A stretch of 28,462 nt of DNA from Leptospira sp. (GCA_027531445.1 JAPZRK010000011.1:1-28462), one strand, 5' to 3'. Shown: positions 8,189 through 17,437, counted from the stretch's first letter. The notes: generated by a model not told the origin, from the letters alone. Numbers and translations: made by a program.

Positions 8189-10456
8189 TTATTTCAAGTA
8201 ACTGGAAAGAATTTTTAGATTCTTATCCGGAAAGCCCAACAACTCTAAATCATGTAATATCTCTTTGGCTTTATATGCCTGTGAGAGTTTGAGATAAAGA
8301 TGATATAAATGGACAAGATTTTTCATTTTTTTGGGTGCGCGATTTCGAATGCGTTCCGCATACTTTACTGCTTCAAGGAAATTGCCTGTTTTTTTCATCA
8401 ATTTGGAGCTGAAGTATAGAAAGTCATCATCTTCTGGATATTCTTCTATATAGATATACATGTGATCCGTTGCTTTTTCAAAGTCGGAAATATGGTAGTA
8501 CAACTTTGCGAGTTCTTTATGCAAACGGATATTCTTCTGGGGTTCCGTATTAATAATATCCAATAACATTTGGATTGATTCCGCATAACTTCCTTTCAAA
8601 AACAATCGTTTCGCTGTTTTGAATTTTTTCCTACCTTCGGTTGAGAGTAATGGTTTTTTAGGAAGTGGGAGATAATCGATGCGAATCAAGGAAATGTCAT
8701 CAATAATGGTTCCTTCTTTTTTTAAGGATCGATAGATTGATTCGGGACGTGCGTCATTTGATTCTACAATTCTCAGAAAGAATAAATCATCAGAATTGAC
8801 ATCATAGTTTTTGTCCTTTGCTGATAGCAAGATATCATCCTTTCCATCAGAACCAAAAATGACAACATCCCCAGCTAATAGTTGGAAGTTTTTAACTTTG
8901 ATTTTGGGCTGGCTACCTAAGGTTCCTAGTTTCTGGTATCCAAAATCTGCGGTCAGATAGGATGCTTTATTATCTCTAAAAAGGACAGGAAGCGGGTGCT
9001 CTGCACTAACAAAAAACAACTGTCCCGAATCTTCTTCAATGAGCACCATACACATAGAAACGAGCATTGTTCCATCAAACGATTCAAAAATTCTCTGCAG
9101 TTCAAGAAAGGTTGTTCCTAACCACTGTTCCGGTGTAATCGAGTGAAAATCATCATAATTTTTTGTTCGTTGGATGATGGATTGGAATACTGCACCAAAA
9201 ACGAGAGCGCCTCCTGCGCCTTGCATCGATTTTCCCATAGCATCTGCATTGACGCAAAGAACATAACGTTTGTGATTTAAGGTGAGATTATGAGCTATAT
9301 TTAAATCGCCACCGATGTTGTATTCGATCCCCTTAAACTCAAAGGTCTTTTTTTGTCTTAGGAAAAAATCGACAGTAATTTTATCGCTAGATACTTCCTT
9401 AAAACCTAGTGGTGAGAGTAAAAGGTATGTTAAATAATAATCTCCGTCCTGTTGCATTTTTAGTTCACGGACATCGTTGAGTGATTCTTTAAGCTCTTCC
9501 GTTCTTTTGCTTACTTTTTCTTCTAATCCTTCATTTAAACCTTTGATTTCAGCATACATTCCTCGTAGCTTTTGAATGACACTATTCAAAAAGAAGGCTT
9601 GCTGGCCAAAATCGTCGCCTGACTTTGGAGTGACGATTACATCAAAGTTTCCTTTTGCCAATTCGCTTAAGGACATACTGGTTTCAGTTAGACCTTGCCT
9701 AACTGTTTTGGCTACGATATATGAACAAACAATCAGTGGGACGATGAAAATTGAAGCCACGATCACAATTGGGATCAAAGGGTGGCCAACCATTGTCTCA
9801 CCTGTGGCAATGGAGTACAAAAGATAAGAAAGAACTGATACGGGGAGTGCCGCTAGACTAAAAAAAGCCAATACGATTCGTCGAAAGTAATCAAACTTCG
9901 GTATTTCGTCAGATCGAATTTCCACATTTTTAATTTGAGGTAAATCGAATAAAGATCGGAGTGAGTTCTCTGTGATAAAGTAATAAGTTACAAAAGATAT
10001 TGGTGGGATCATCAAAATTGTAAAAACACCAGATCGGATAACAGATGGGGTATATTCAACTAGATAGGTATAAAGACTTAGAATTGGTATAACACCAGCA
10101 AACCAGCGTATAACGATTATGATGGCTTCGATGAGCGGATATTTGAATACATATAGTTTGACAGATCTTGCGTAATCTCTATCTACATAGGTATATTCAA
10201 TGTTTGAATTTTGGTCCGGAACTTTAATTTTTTCGATACGATTGAAAAGGTTATTGATGAGAAGATATCGAATAAACGTTCCAAGTAAACCGATTCCCGT
10301 CGCAAAAACCACACATAATGTGACAAAGATCATCCATTTATGCGGTTCCATCTTCTGTGTGATGACGGCATAATAGACAGCGAACGGAACAGGAACTGTA
10401 TGCGTAAACGCCTCCAGTTTGATCGTTAGCTCCCAGAATAGACTTTTGCGATTCAC
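8189..10456 (-). CDS. Membrane SpoIIE-type serine phosphatase with HAMP and TPR domains
   Basis: This is a 755-residue signalling protein. About six hydrophobic helices occupy residues 15-250, followed by a HAMP-like segment (~248-300) and a coiled coil (~300-335). A PP2C/SpoIIE domain spans ~375-595, with metal-binding aspartates at 384 (GGDLN), 405 (NADAMGKS), 537 (GSDGKDD) and 586-587 (IDDISLIRI). The C-terminal ~150 residues are helical pairs that look like TPR repeats (SYAESIQMLLDI, FEKATDHMYIYI, NFLEAVKYAERI). It probably dephosphorylates an anti-sigma antagonist or similar partner in response to a membrane signal. No STAS or anti-sigma partner gene lies next to it. It appears to be transcribed alone or with the transporter downstream (55-base gap). 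Confidence 0.87.
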   Translation of the reverse strand: MNRKSLFWELTIKLEAFTHTVPVPFAVYYAVITQKMEPHKWMIFVTLCVVFATGIGLLGTFIRYLLINNLFNRIEKIKVPDQNSNIEYTYVDRDYARSVKLYVFKYPLIEAIIIVIRWFAGVIPILSLYTYLVEYTPSVIRSGVFTILMIPPISFVTYYFITENSLRSLFDLPQIKNVEIRSDEIPKFDYFRRIVLAFFSLAALPVSVLSYLLYSIATGETMVGHPLIPIVIVASIFIVPLIVCSYIVAKTVRQGLTETSMSLSELAKGNFDVIVTPKSGDDFGQQAFFLNSVIQKLRGMYAEIKGLNEGLEEKVSKRTEELKESLNDVRELKMQQDGDYYLTYLLLSPLGFKEVSSDKITVDFFLRQKKTFEFKGIEYNIGGDLNIAHNLTLNHKRYVLCVNADAMGKSMQGAGGALVFGAVFQSIIQRTKNYDDFHSITPEQWLGTTFLELQRIFESFDGTMLVSMCMVLIEEDSGQLFFVSAEHPLPVLFRDNKASYLTADFGYQKLGTLGSQPKIKVKNFQLLAGDVVIFGSDGKDDILLSAKDKNYDVNSDDLFFLRIVESNDARPESIYRSLKKEGTIIDDISLIRIDYLPLPKKPLLSTEGRKKFKTAKRLFLKGSYAESIQMLLDIINTEPQKNIRLHKELAKLYYHISDFEKATDHMYIYIEEYPEDDDFLYFSSKLMKKTGNFLEAVKYAERIRNRAPKKMKNLVHLYHLYLKLSQAYKAKEILHDLELLGFPDKNLKILSSYLK

Positions 10457-10507
10457 ATGATTACCTAAAACATTATCGGCGTTTTAGGTGCTTGAAATTA
10501 GGACGAG

Positions 10508-10942
10508 TTACTGCTCGTCCCAACCAATAGAAAGGATTGCGCCGACGGCGACTGAAAAAAGTGTCTGGAAACCTACCCACACCCAAGCAAGTTGCAATGG
10601 GACAAAGTTTGTCAAATTGGTGAGGATAAGAGTAGGACCCACAAATGCTGTGATAGCATAGATGAGGCCAAAGAGAATTCCACCCACAAGCCCAACTGGC
10701 AAATTTTCTTTAGAATAAACATAGAGAAAAGATAGGAAGAGTGTTTGGATCAAATCTCCAGCAATCGGTCCAATCCAATAAACATCAGCTACTGGAACGA
10801 AACTTCCCCGTAGACTGGGGTCAAAGTAGAACTTGGAAAAGAAAAGCATCCTGAGCGGGATGCCAATCGCTTCCCAAAATGCGAAAGCAAGTAGGAACCG
10901 TACGAGAATACGGTTCCATGTTTCTGTTTTTGGGGGGTGCAT
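10508..10942 (-). CDS. Small multi-pass membrane protein
   Basis: This 144-residue protein has four predicted transmembrane helices (about 10-32, 52-75, 82-104 and 115-138) and no recognised family. It starts one base after the stop of the thiolase gene on the same strand, so it is very likely the last gene of the fatty acid oxidation unit. It may be unrelated to the enzymes or may serve substrate entry; neither can be told from sequence. Conserved-looking glycines (LVGGILFGLIYAITAFVGP) lie in the third helix. Confidence 0.75.
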   Translation of the reverse strand: MHPPKTETWNRILVRFLLAFAFWEAIGIPLRMLFFSKFYFDPSLRGSFVPVADVYWIGPIAGDLIQTLFLSFLYVYSKENLPVGLVGGILFGLIYAITAFVGPTLILTNLTNFVPLQLAWVWVGFQTLFSVAVGAILSIGWDEQ

Positions 10943-10943
10943 C

Positions 10944-12209
10944 TTAGCGGCCTACGATATAAACGTAGTTCGTTGTCGCGGATCCACCGATATTGAGCAT
11001 CAGTCCATTCTTCACGCCTTTTACCTGATAGTCGCCTGCGGTCCCTGTGACTTGTTTGTAAAGGTCGAGCATCATGCGAACGCCAGATGCACCAACTGGG
11101 TGACCAACTCCGATGAGTCCACCAGAAGGGTTGACTGGCTTTTTTCCATCAATGGCAATTTTGCCTTCGGCAATCGCAATGTGTTCTTCGCCAGGTTCTG
11201 AGATTCCAAACGCCGAGATCGCAGCGTATTCAGAAGATGTAAAGCAGTCATGTGTTTCAAAAACGTCGATGTCCTTTACGTCCATATCTGCACGTTTGTA
11301 TGCGTCTTTGACTGTTTGGCGAGTCCAAGGAAGGATGTATTTATCACCTACAGATTCATTTTTTTTGGCTTCAAATGTAATCGGTGCTACACGGTGTCCC
11401 CAACCTTTAACACGAGGGATATCGCCTAGATCTTTTCCATGTCGTTTTGCATAATCTTTTGCATAGTCCTTGGACGCAAGGATTGTCACAGCCGCGCCAT
11501 CAGTAACCTGAGAGCAATCTGTGATACAAAGTCTACCACCCACTGCCATATTGTTTGCGCCACCACGAGCCATCGCATGTTCTTTATTCATAAACCAAGA
11601 ACGAGTTTGAGATTTAGGATTGAGCTTTGCGTTTGCGTAGTTGATTTTTGAAATCTCAGCAAGAGCATCCATAAATGTCTCTTCCTTCAATTTATATCTC
11701 TCAAGGATGACATCCGCTAGTTTTCCGAATAGTTTTGGGAATGGGAATTGGACGCCTTTTGCTTCTTTTTCATAATAGGCGGCAGTTCCCAAAAAGTCAC
11801 CACCAACAGAAGAGGAAACGGTTTTCATTACTTCGATACCGAGAACGATCGCTAAATCATAGTCCTCAGCACGAATGTGTGTGATCGCCGCATCAAGTGC
11901 AACAGATCCAGAAGCACATGCCGCTTCATAACGAGCTCCAGGAACGCCATAAAAAGCAGGATCTACTTCTGTGAGGAATGCACCAAGGTGGCCTTGGTTT
12001 GTGTATTGTTCTGCATCAAAATTACCAACAAAAACACCAACTTTGTTTTCTTTGTTGAGTTTTTTGATTTCATCATAGTCGATACCTGTTTTTTCCAAAG
12101 CATCTTGGATGACTTCGCGCATCATGGACATGAAGGATTTTCCTTCTTTTGACCAATTTCGTTGGAAGTCTGTTTGTTCGCCGCCGAGTACGTATACTTT
12201 TTCACTCAT
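10944..12209 (-). CDS. Acetyl-CoA acetyltransferase / SCP2-type thiolase
   Basis: This 421-residue thiolase cleaves 3-ketoacyl-CoA with CoA, or condenses acyl-CoAs in reverse. The nucleophilic Cys98 lies in EAACASGSVAL. The C-terminal half has ETHDCFT, the HDCF form typical of SCP2/SCP-x type thiolases, and GHPVGASGVRM with the active-site His; the usual second-cysteine CxG of standard FadA thiolases is replaced accordingly. A GAGGAG ribosome binding site precedes the ATG. It lies 15 bases downstream of the 3-hydroxyacyl-CoA dehydrogenase gene, so the two act as consecutive steps of beta-oxidation. No enoyl-CoA hydratase or acyl-CoA dehydrogenase is in the window, so these steps must be encoded elsewhere. 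Confidence 0.92.
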   Translation of the reverse strand: MSEKVYVLGGEQTDFQRNWSKEGKSFMSMMREVIQDALEKTGIDYDEIKKLNKENKVGVFVGNFDAEQYTNQGHLGAFLTEVDPAFYGVPGARYEAACASGSVALDAAITHIRAEDYDLAIVLGIEVMKTVSSSVGGDFLGTAAYYEKEAKGVQFPFPKLFGKLADVILERYKLKEETFMDALAEISKINYANAKLNPKSQTRSWFMNKEHAMARGGANNMAVGGRLCITDCSQVTDGAAVTILASKDYAKDYAKRHGKDLGDIPRVKGWGHRVAPITFEAKKNESVGDKYILPWTRQTVKDAYKRADMDVKDIDVFETHDCFTSSEYAAISAFGISEPGEEHIAIAEGKIAIDGKKPVNPSGGLIGVGHPVGASGVRMMLDLYKQVTGTAGDYQVKGVKNGLMLNIGGSATTNYVYIVGR

Positions 12210-12224
12210 AATGGATCTCCTCGA

Positions 12225-13535
12225 TTAACCTTTGAAAAGAGAGCGAGCGTCTAACTTTTCGCCCAACTCGTAAAATTTCTTATTTGGCTTTGCGTCAGCC
12301 AAAATTTTTGGAACTTGAAGTTTTGCAGTTTCGATCAACTTAATCGTCTCTTTTGGACCACCAAGGAAATCAACAAATGCAGATGCCGGAACCCAATTGA
12401 ATCCAAATCCCATCGCACCGTCTGTGTTTTCTTTGGTTTCTACAACTTCGCCTACAAGAGATAGGGAATAGCTGATGTAACGGCTGATAAAGTAGCGAGC
12501 AAGATCAGCTTCAAAACCAGTAGCATTTTTTACAATCGCCATGGCACCTTTGTAATCGGATTCTTTGATGCAAGCACGGGCTTGTTTGATAAAGGCGATA
12601 TCAAATTTTGGATATGGATCGTAAGATCCAGTCAAAATGTTGTAAACAAATTTCTCACGTTTGCCATCAGCAGTTTTTGTTACTTTTGTGAGTCCGCCAC
12701 CCGATTTCATTCCGAGTTTGCCTTCATCGATTAACTTTTGCATGTAACCTGGCAATTTGAATGTTTCGCGAGCCGAGTCATTTGTGTTTTCGTAGATGTT
12801 GTCTACAATGGCTTTATGTACATCCAGACCAACGAAGTCCGCGGTTGCAAGAGGAGACATTGCCCGTCCCGTATAACCGGACATGATCTCGTCAAGAAGT
12901 GCAATCCCGCCTTTGTCAGCATACTTTTCTGCAAACTGTCCACATTCGTTCATGAGTTGGAAACCAATACGGTTACCAGCAAACGCCGGTGTGTCGTTTG
13001 TATAGACAACGGCTCGTCCCAAAACTTTGTCGAGGTATTCGCCAAGAGCCTTAGTCACTTTTTTGTCATTACCAGCGTGGGTGACAAGCTCACATAGAAT
13101 CATCTTATAAGGAGGGTTAAAAAAATGTGTTCCGTAATAATGTTTTTTGCCATCTTCGTCAAATGCATTTGCCAAACGACCGATAGACAAACCTGAAGAA
13201 ACGGTGGATACGATTGTGCCTGGGCGTCTTGCCTTTGCAATGCGAGCATTGATTGGTTCTTTGACTTCATAGCTTTCAGCCACAAGCTCAAAAACCCAAT
13301 CAGATTCTGCGACTGCCTTTTCTAAATCAGCATCATAGGATCCTGGGATCATTCGTGCACGAATCGTGTCTGTTTTCACAGAACCTACGGCGGCTTCGAT
13401 CCCTTGTTTTGCTTTTTCTACATCGCGAGCGAGCATGTGAACTTTGGCACCACCGAAGGCGGCAATTACACCTGCGCTACCTGCGCCCATGGCCCCATTG
13501 GCACCTAAAATCGTGACTGTTTTTATTTCTCTCAT
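12225..13535 (-). CDS. 3-hydroxyacyl-CoA dehydrogenase
   Basis: This 436-residue enzyme oxidises 3-hydroxyacyl-CoA with NAD+. The N-terminal Rossmann motif is GANGAMGAG (residues 11-19), a variant of GxGxxG with an asparagine. GTHFFNPPY and YTNDTPAFAGNRIG are the family's catalytic and hinge motifs. The C-terminal half (about 300-436) carries a second dehydrogenase C-terminal-like segment, as in FadB, but there is no N-terminal hydratase domain, so it is a free-standing dehydrogenase of FadB-like build. It is the first gene of the unit with the thiolase and small membrane protein. The 132-base gap upstream (13536-13667) should hold the promoter. Confidence 0.92.
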   Translation of the reverse strand: MREIKTVTILGANGAMGAGSAGVIAAFGGAKVHMLARDVEKAKQGIEAAVGSVKTDTIRARMIPGSYDADLEKAVAESDWVFELVAESYEVKEPINARIAKARRPGTIVSTVSSGLSIGRLANAFDEDGKKHYYGTHFFNPPYKMILCELVTHAGNDKKVTKALGEYLDKVLGRAVVYTNDTPAFAGNRIGFQLMNECGQFAEKYADKGGIALLDEIMSGYTGRAMSPLATADFVGLDVHKAIVDNIYENTNDSARETFKLPGYMQKLIDEGKLGMKSGGGLTKVTKTADGKREKFVYNILTGSYDPYPKFDIAFIKQARACIKESDYKGAMAIVKNATGFEADLARYFISRYISYSLSLVGEVVETKENTDGAMGFGFNWVPASAFVDFLGGPKETIKLIETAKLQVPKILADAKPNKKFYELGEKLDARSLFKG

Positions 13536-13667
13536 GTGAGTTGGTTTCCGAATCTAATTTTACATACCGTTTTAGAAAAGGAAGGGGGTAGGAAAATCGT
13601 TTTTTTTGTCATTTTTGTTACAAAGCAAACGAGATCCCTTACCGGAAAAAAGGAAGAAGTCGTGTTT

Positions 13668-14072
13668 TTAGTGGGATACGGCTCTGGGAAGTTTTTTTGC
13701 TTGGGCAATCCAACCAGTCACACGCTTGAGATTTGGAAAGATACGGACGAGTTTCTTTTTTGTGTTGAGCGCAATGATCGCATCAAATAGATTTTTAGGG
13801 ACTCGCTTCGAAAGTTCGATAACAGAATCAACACCCACTGCTTCTAAAAGATCAGCATATTCGGAACCGATACCTTTGATACGAAACAAATCCACATGAT
13901 TGACCCATTCAAGGATGAGTTTTGAGCTGATACCTGAATCCTTTGCGATTTGTTTTCTGCCTTCCGCAGTGCCACCTTTTTTAAGTAGGTCATTTGTGGA
14001 CCTGATGCCTGCTCTGCGCAATGTCTCTGCGTATTTTGGTCCGATACCTTCAACATATTCTAATTTTGCCAT
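13668..14072 (-). CDS. DUF4332-type helix-hairpin-helix protein
   Basis: This 134-residue protein has two copies of the helix-hairpin-helix pattern: LEYVEGIGPKYAETLRRAGI at residues 4-23 and LFRIKGIGSEYADLLEAVGV at about 62-81. This matches the DUF4332 family, whose members have HhH-like folds similar to those in DNA ligase and RNA polymerase alpha. DNA or protein binding is likely but not proven. The C-terminal tail is lysine-rich (NTKKKLVRIFPNLKRVTGWI). It lies upstream of the fatty acid unit on the same strand, but 132 bases away, so co-transcription is uncertain. No membrane segment is seen. Confidence 0.8.
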   Translation of the reverse strand: MAKLEYVEGIGPKYAETLRRAGIRSTNDLLKKGGTAEGRKQIAKDSGISSKLILEWVNHVDLFRIKGIGSEYADLLEAVGVDSVIELSKRVPKNLFDAIIALNTKKKLVRIFPNLKRVTGWIAQAKKLPRAVSH

Positions 14073-14180
14073 TCGATGCTCCGTATATTTTTTAAAGACT
14101 GGTCGTAAGAGATTGTATGGGAACGGTTTGAATCAATCAATCTGAAATTATAAACTCTTTCAAATAAGACTGTAATTGCC

Positions 14181-15641
14181 TTAAAGCTGAAAGTAACTCA
14201 TCTCTTGTTGCAATTGACGTGCTTGCAAACTCAGTCCTTGCGCTGTCGCGGAAAGCTGTTCGGAGCTAGCGGCTGTGCTTTGTGTCACTTTGTCCAATTC
14301 TTTCATCGCCATACCAATTTGTGATACAGTTTCTGCCTGGTCTTGGTTAGATTCAGAGATCGTTTTTACGAGAGCGGAAGTCTTTTGGATAGCAGGTATC
14401 AGTTCGGAAATGAGTTTCCCAGCTGATTCGGCAACTTGTAAGCTATTTGCAGAAAGCTGGTTGATTTCGTTGGCTGAAACATTACTTTTTTCTGCAAGTT
14501 TACCTACTTCTGATGCGACTACAGCAAAGCCACTACCTTGGTCACCTGCCCTTGCGGCTTCGATTGCGGCATTGAGAGAGAGGAGACTTGTTTGTGATGC
14601 AATTTCTTTAATGACAGCAATTTTATTCGAGATGGAACGCATTGCCTTCACAGCTTCGTTGACCGACTTTTCACCGTTAGATGCTTCCTGGGCTGAAAGC
14701 TCTGCAATCGTATTAGTTTGCGATGCATGTTTTGAAGTTTCGGTAATCTTCACAATCATTTGATCTAAAGAGGCTTCGGTCTCTTCCACGGTTGCGGCCT
14801 GTTCTGTAGCGACTTGGCTGAGCGATTCCGCAGTGGACTGAACTTCAGTGGTGGCGATTATCACACTTCCCAAGCTCTCACCCACCTTCAATAATACGTT
14901 TCTAAGGTGATTCATTGTATTATTGAATTGATCCTTAATGGTTAGGAATCCGCCTGAAAAAGCTCCATCAAGTCTTGCATTCATATCCCCCTTTTCCAAT
15001 CGTTCCAAACATTCTATGAGTTCTTTTGTTAGGTTGTTGGATTCTAAGCTAAGTTGCTTTTCACTTGTTATGTTTGTGGCAAATTTGATGACCTTGTAGG
15101 GTTTCCCTTTTAAATCGAAAAGAGGATTGTATGTCGCCTGGAGCCAAACACCCATTTTATCTTTTCCGATTTGTTTGTAATCTCCTTTTTGAAACATACC
15201 CGCTCCAAGATTGTTCCAAAGATTCCTATATTCTTCCGTTTGGGCATACTGTTCATCGACAAACATGCGGTGGTGTTTGCCTTGGATTTCCTTTAGTGTA
15301 TAGCCCATTGTCGAAAGAAAATTTTGATTTGCATCCAGGATTGTACCATCCAAGGAAAAGGAAATGATGGCCTGCGATTTGTCCAAAGCACGCAATTGAG
15401 AAGTTGAGTCAGAGATTAGGCCCGCGATATTTCGAACACCTTTGGTAGACGATGCATTTTGCAAAAGGTTAAATGAATAAAAAAGATCAAACAAGATTCC
15501 AAGATTTACAAGTCCCAAAACAATTCTCACTGGGAGCGGTGCATTCAAATGGAATCTCTCAGCGTCCGCTAAAAAAAAGAAGAATACAAAAATGGAGAGG
15601 GAAATAAATATTTTAATTTTGTCTGAGATGCGCAGATTCAT
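14181..15641 (-). CDS. Methyl-accepting chemotaxis protein with PAS domain
   Basis: This 486-residue receptor steers flagellar rotation through CheA/CheW. Two transmembrane helices lie at about 9-27 and 35-57, with almost no periplasmic part, so sensing is likely cytoplasmic or within the membrane. A PAS domain follows (about 80-195: FSLDGTILDANQNFLSTMGY, then VDEQYAQT and QATYNPLFD), which in related receptors binds FAD, heme or small ligands. A HAMP-like helix (about 205-245) leads to the signalling domain, with the conserved hairpin tip ASQTSLLSLNAAIEAARAGD and GFAVVASEV near 350-380. The family suggests redox or energy taxis, but the ligand is inference. Its gene stands alone with ~90-110 bases on either side. 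Confidence 0.93.
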   Translation of the reverse strand: MNLRISDKIKIFISLSIFVFFFFLADAERFHLNAPLPVRIVLGLVNLGILFDLFYSFNLLQNASSTKGVRNIAGLISDSTSQLRALDKSQAIISFSLDGTILDANQNFLSTMGYTLKEIQGKHHRMFVDEQYAQTEEYRNLWNNLGAGMFQKGDYKQIGKDKMGVWLQATYNPLFDLKGKPYKVIKFATNITSEKQLSLESNNLTKELIECLERLEKGDMNARLDGAFSGGFLTIKDQFNNTMNHLRNVLLKVGESLGSVIIATTEVQSTAESLSQVATEQAATVEETEASLDQMIVKITETSKHASQTNTIAELSAQEASNGEKSVNEAVKAMRSISNKIAVIKEIASQTSLLSLNAAIEAARAGDQGSGFAVVASEVGKLAEKSNVSANEINQLSANSLQVAESAGKLISELIPAIQKTSALVKTISESNQDQAETVSQIGMAMKELDKVTQSTAASSEQLSATAQGLSLQARQLQQEMSYFQL

Positions 15642-15728
15642 TTAAATGGTATTACCTATAAGGGTAGAAAAGAAAATACAGAAATCTTGCCAAATGTCAA
15701 TTTATAAATAAGGGATGCTTTTATAAAA

Positions 15729-16775
15729 ATGAATCAAATAATTGCCTGGATCAAATCGATCCAATTTCTCATAGGATTACAAAGCACAGATGACTCCATT
15801 TCAGACATTAAAGAGATTCTGATTCCAATTCGCAACGGCCGATTGCGAGCAGATACATATACTCCAAAAAAACATTCATTAGGAACGATTGTGACGATCA
15901 ATGGCCTTGCTCCTTTGGGCAACCGAGATCCTAGATTTATCATTGTTAATAAAAGTTTATGCAAATTGGGGTATACGGTTGTTAGTCCATTCTATGATGA
16001 AATTTGTGATTATAAGATTTCACTTCGCAACATTGATGACATCAAAGATTCTATTCTATTTATTTCTGGAAGAAAGGATCTTGCCCCCAATGGAAAAGTG
16101 TCTATCTTTGCTCCATCCTTTTCTGGTTCACTCAGTTTGATCGCCGCAAGTGATACTGAAATCGCAAATAAAATCAACTCCATTTGCACTATCGGTGCTT
16201 ATGCAAACGTTTCAGACATCATTGGTAATTTGTTCGCAAATCAAGAATTAGATGAGTATGGGAGAATGATATTATTACTCAACTTTCTACCTATATCAAT
16301 TGGTAAAAATGATTCCTTGTTCAAAGCAATTCGGCTTGCGGTCCTCGACAATTATTTCAAAAACAAAGACAACCTGTTACAGCCGCACTATGAAAAGATG
16401 AAAAAAGTAGATCGGGATTTTTTTGAAAGATTAAAAAATGATCCAGAGTTTCGAATGCAGCACTGGGATATAGTTGTTAAAAAAGGAGGCAAAAATCGAA
16501 TCCTCCTCACTGCACTTTCTGTCATGACATACATTGATTCTTTAAAGTTACCCATTTTACTAATTCATGGAGCAACTGATGATGTGGTCCCGGCAAGTGA
16601 ATCATCTATGTTGTATGAACAATTAAAAAAGCGAGGGGTCGATACCAAACTTTGTATCACAACCCTAATCTCACATGGAGATACTGGATTTACATTAAAA
16701 ACTTTATTAGAAGTGCCAAGGCTGATCGCTTCGTTTTCTTACTTTTTTGTGAAAGCATACGAACGTCCTTTCTAA
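15729..16775 (+). CDS. Alpha/beta hydrolase-like protein
   Basis: This 348-residue protein has the layout of an alpha/beta hydrolase without a signal peptide. The likely nucleophile is Ser130 in FAPSFSGSLS, where the usual GxSxG glycines are replaced by alanine and serine. A later LIHGATDDVVP holds the probable acid, and ISHGDTGF the probable histidine. The early strand TIVTINGLAPLG corresponds to the oxyanion-loop region. Substrate is unknown; an esterase or thioesterase is plausible. It converges with the TetR gene at 16784 (8-base gap), so it is not obviously co-regulated with it. Whether the altered elbow keeps catalysis is an open question. Confidence 0.75.
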   Translation: MNQIIAWIKSIQFLIGLQSTDDSISDIKEILIPIRNGRLRADTYTPKKHSLGTIVTINGLAPLGNRDPRFIIVNKSLCKLGYTVVSPFYDEICDYKISLRNIDDIKDSILFISGRKDLAPNGKVSIFAPSFSGSLSLIAASDTEIANKINSICTIGAYANVSDIIGNLFANQELDEYGRMILLLNFLPISIGKNDSLFKAIRLAVLDNYFKNKDNLLQPHYEKMKKVDRDFFERLKNDPEFRMQHWDIVVKKGGKNRILLTALSVMTYIDSLKLPILLIHGATDDVVPASESSMLYEQLKKRGVDTKLCITTLISHGDTGFTLKTLLEVPRLIASFSYFFVKAYERPF

Positions 16776-16783
16776 AAGAGCTG

Positions 16784-17362
16784 TTATATTTCGAGAGAAT
16801 CCAAAAACATATCCATCACTTTGATGATATTTTTTTTTGATTTAGATAACAAATCTCCTTCAAGTTCTGATAACAAAAGCAAGGACTGGTTCAACATCCC
16901 AATGATGAGTTGTGATGTTTCCTTTATAGGGATTTTTTTGATCGAACCTTTCCGAATCGCATTTTCTAAAAGTATGGAAATCGTTTTTTCGATCGATTCT
17001 TCATCCAATTGGTTCATTTCTTTCGTAGTCAAAACGCTTGTTAGATCTTTGATCCAAATTTGGACAAAATTTTTGTCATCTGTCAGATCGAGATTTTCCT
17101 GCCATCTTTTTCGAAATTCTTTCCAATCCCAACTTTCTAATTCGAATACAAGCTCCTGGTTGTAAGCACGACACATTTCGAAGAAGACTTCCTTTTTACT
17201 CGAAAAATGATGATAAAAAGCTCCTCGAGTGAGCTTTAGGCTCGAGTAGATGTCTTCGAGGGATGTCTCGTTGTATCCTTTCTTTCCAAAAAGTTTCCTA
17301 GCTGCTTTCAGAATTTGTCTTTTTGTTTCTTCGCCCTGTTCAACTTTCAAACTCATAATCAT
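16784..17362 (-). CDS. TetR-family transcriptional regulator
   Basis: This is a ligand-responsive repressor of about 190 residues. The N-terminal helix-turn-helix is well conserved: ETKRQILKAARKLFGKKGYN, then SLEDIYSSLKLTRGAFYHHF. The C-terminal ligand and dimerisation part is divergent, as usual. The frame reaches a TTG at 17380, but ATG codons at 17362 and 17356 are more likely starts; I use the first. The gene is divergent from the DUF418 gene at 17460, and the 97-base gap contains a perfect palindrome that is the best candidate operator. The regulator likely represses that gene, and perhaps itself. The inducing ligand is unknown. Confidence 0.9.
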   Translation of the reverse strand: MIMSLKVEQGEETKRQILKAARKLFGKKGYNETSLEDIYSSLKLTRGAFYHHFSSKKEVFFEMCRAYNQELVFELESWDWKEFRKRWQENLDLTDDKNFVQIWIKDLTSVLTTKEMNQLDEESIEKTISILLENAIRKGSIKKIPIKETSQLIIGMLNQSLLLLSELEGDLLSKSKKNIIKVMDMFLDSLEI

Positions 17363-17409
17363 ATGATGATTTTTTTTCAATTAAAGTCAAATTATTTTGT
17401 TAATTTATG

Positions 17410-17437
17410 TTGATGGAAAAACATACATACCTATGGT
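17410..17437 (+). promoter_or_regulatory. Candidate promoter of the DUF418 gene
   Basis: TTGATG at 17410-17415 and TATGGT at 17432-17437, with a 16-base spacer, form a plausible sigma-70 promoter on the plus strand. The -10 element lies in the centre of the palindrome, which would let a bound repressor block RNA polymerase. Assigned by eye; start site unknown. Confidence 0.35.

Noticed and set aside
10894..10917. 9-bp-arm inverted repeat (GGAACCGTA / TACGGTTCC) within the small membrane protein gene
   Set aside because: Arms of nine bases with a short loop are expected about once by chance in a window of this size.
10833..13097. Several plus-strand frames of 60-120 codons opposite the thiolase and dehydrogenase genes
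   Set aside because: They are antisense to two well-identified enzymes and arise from the codon bias of those genes.
13536..13790. 84-codon plus-strand frame between the dehydrogenase and DUF4332 genes
   Set aside because: It runs antisense into the DUF4332 gene, which has clear motifs, and its own product has no recognisable pattern.
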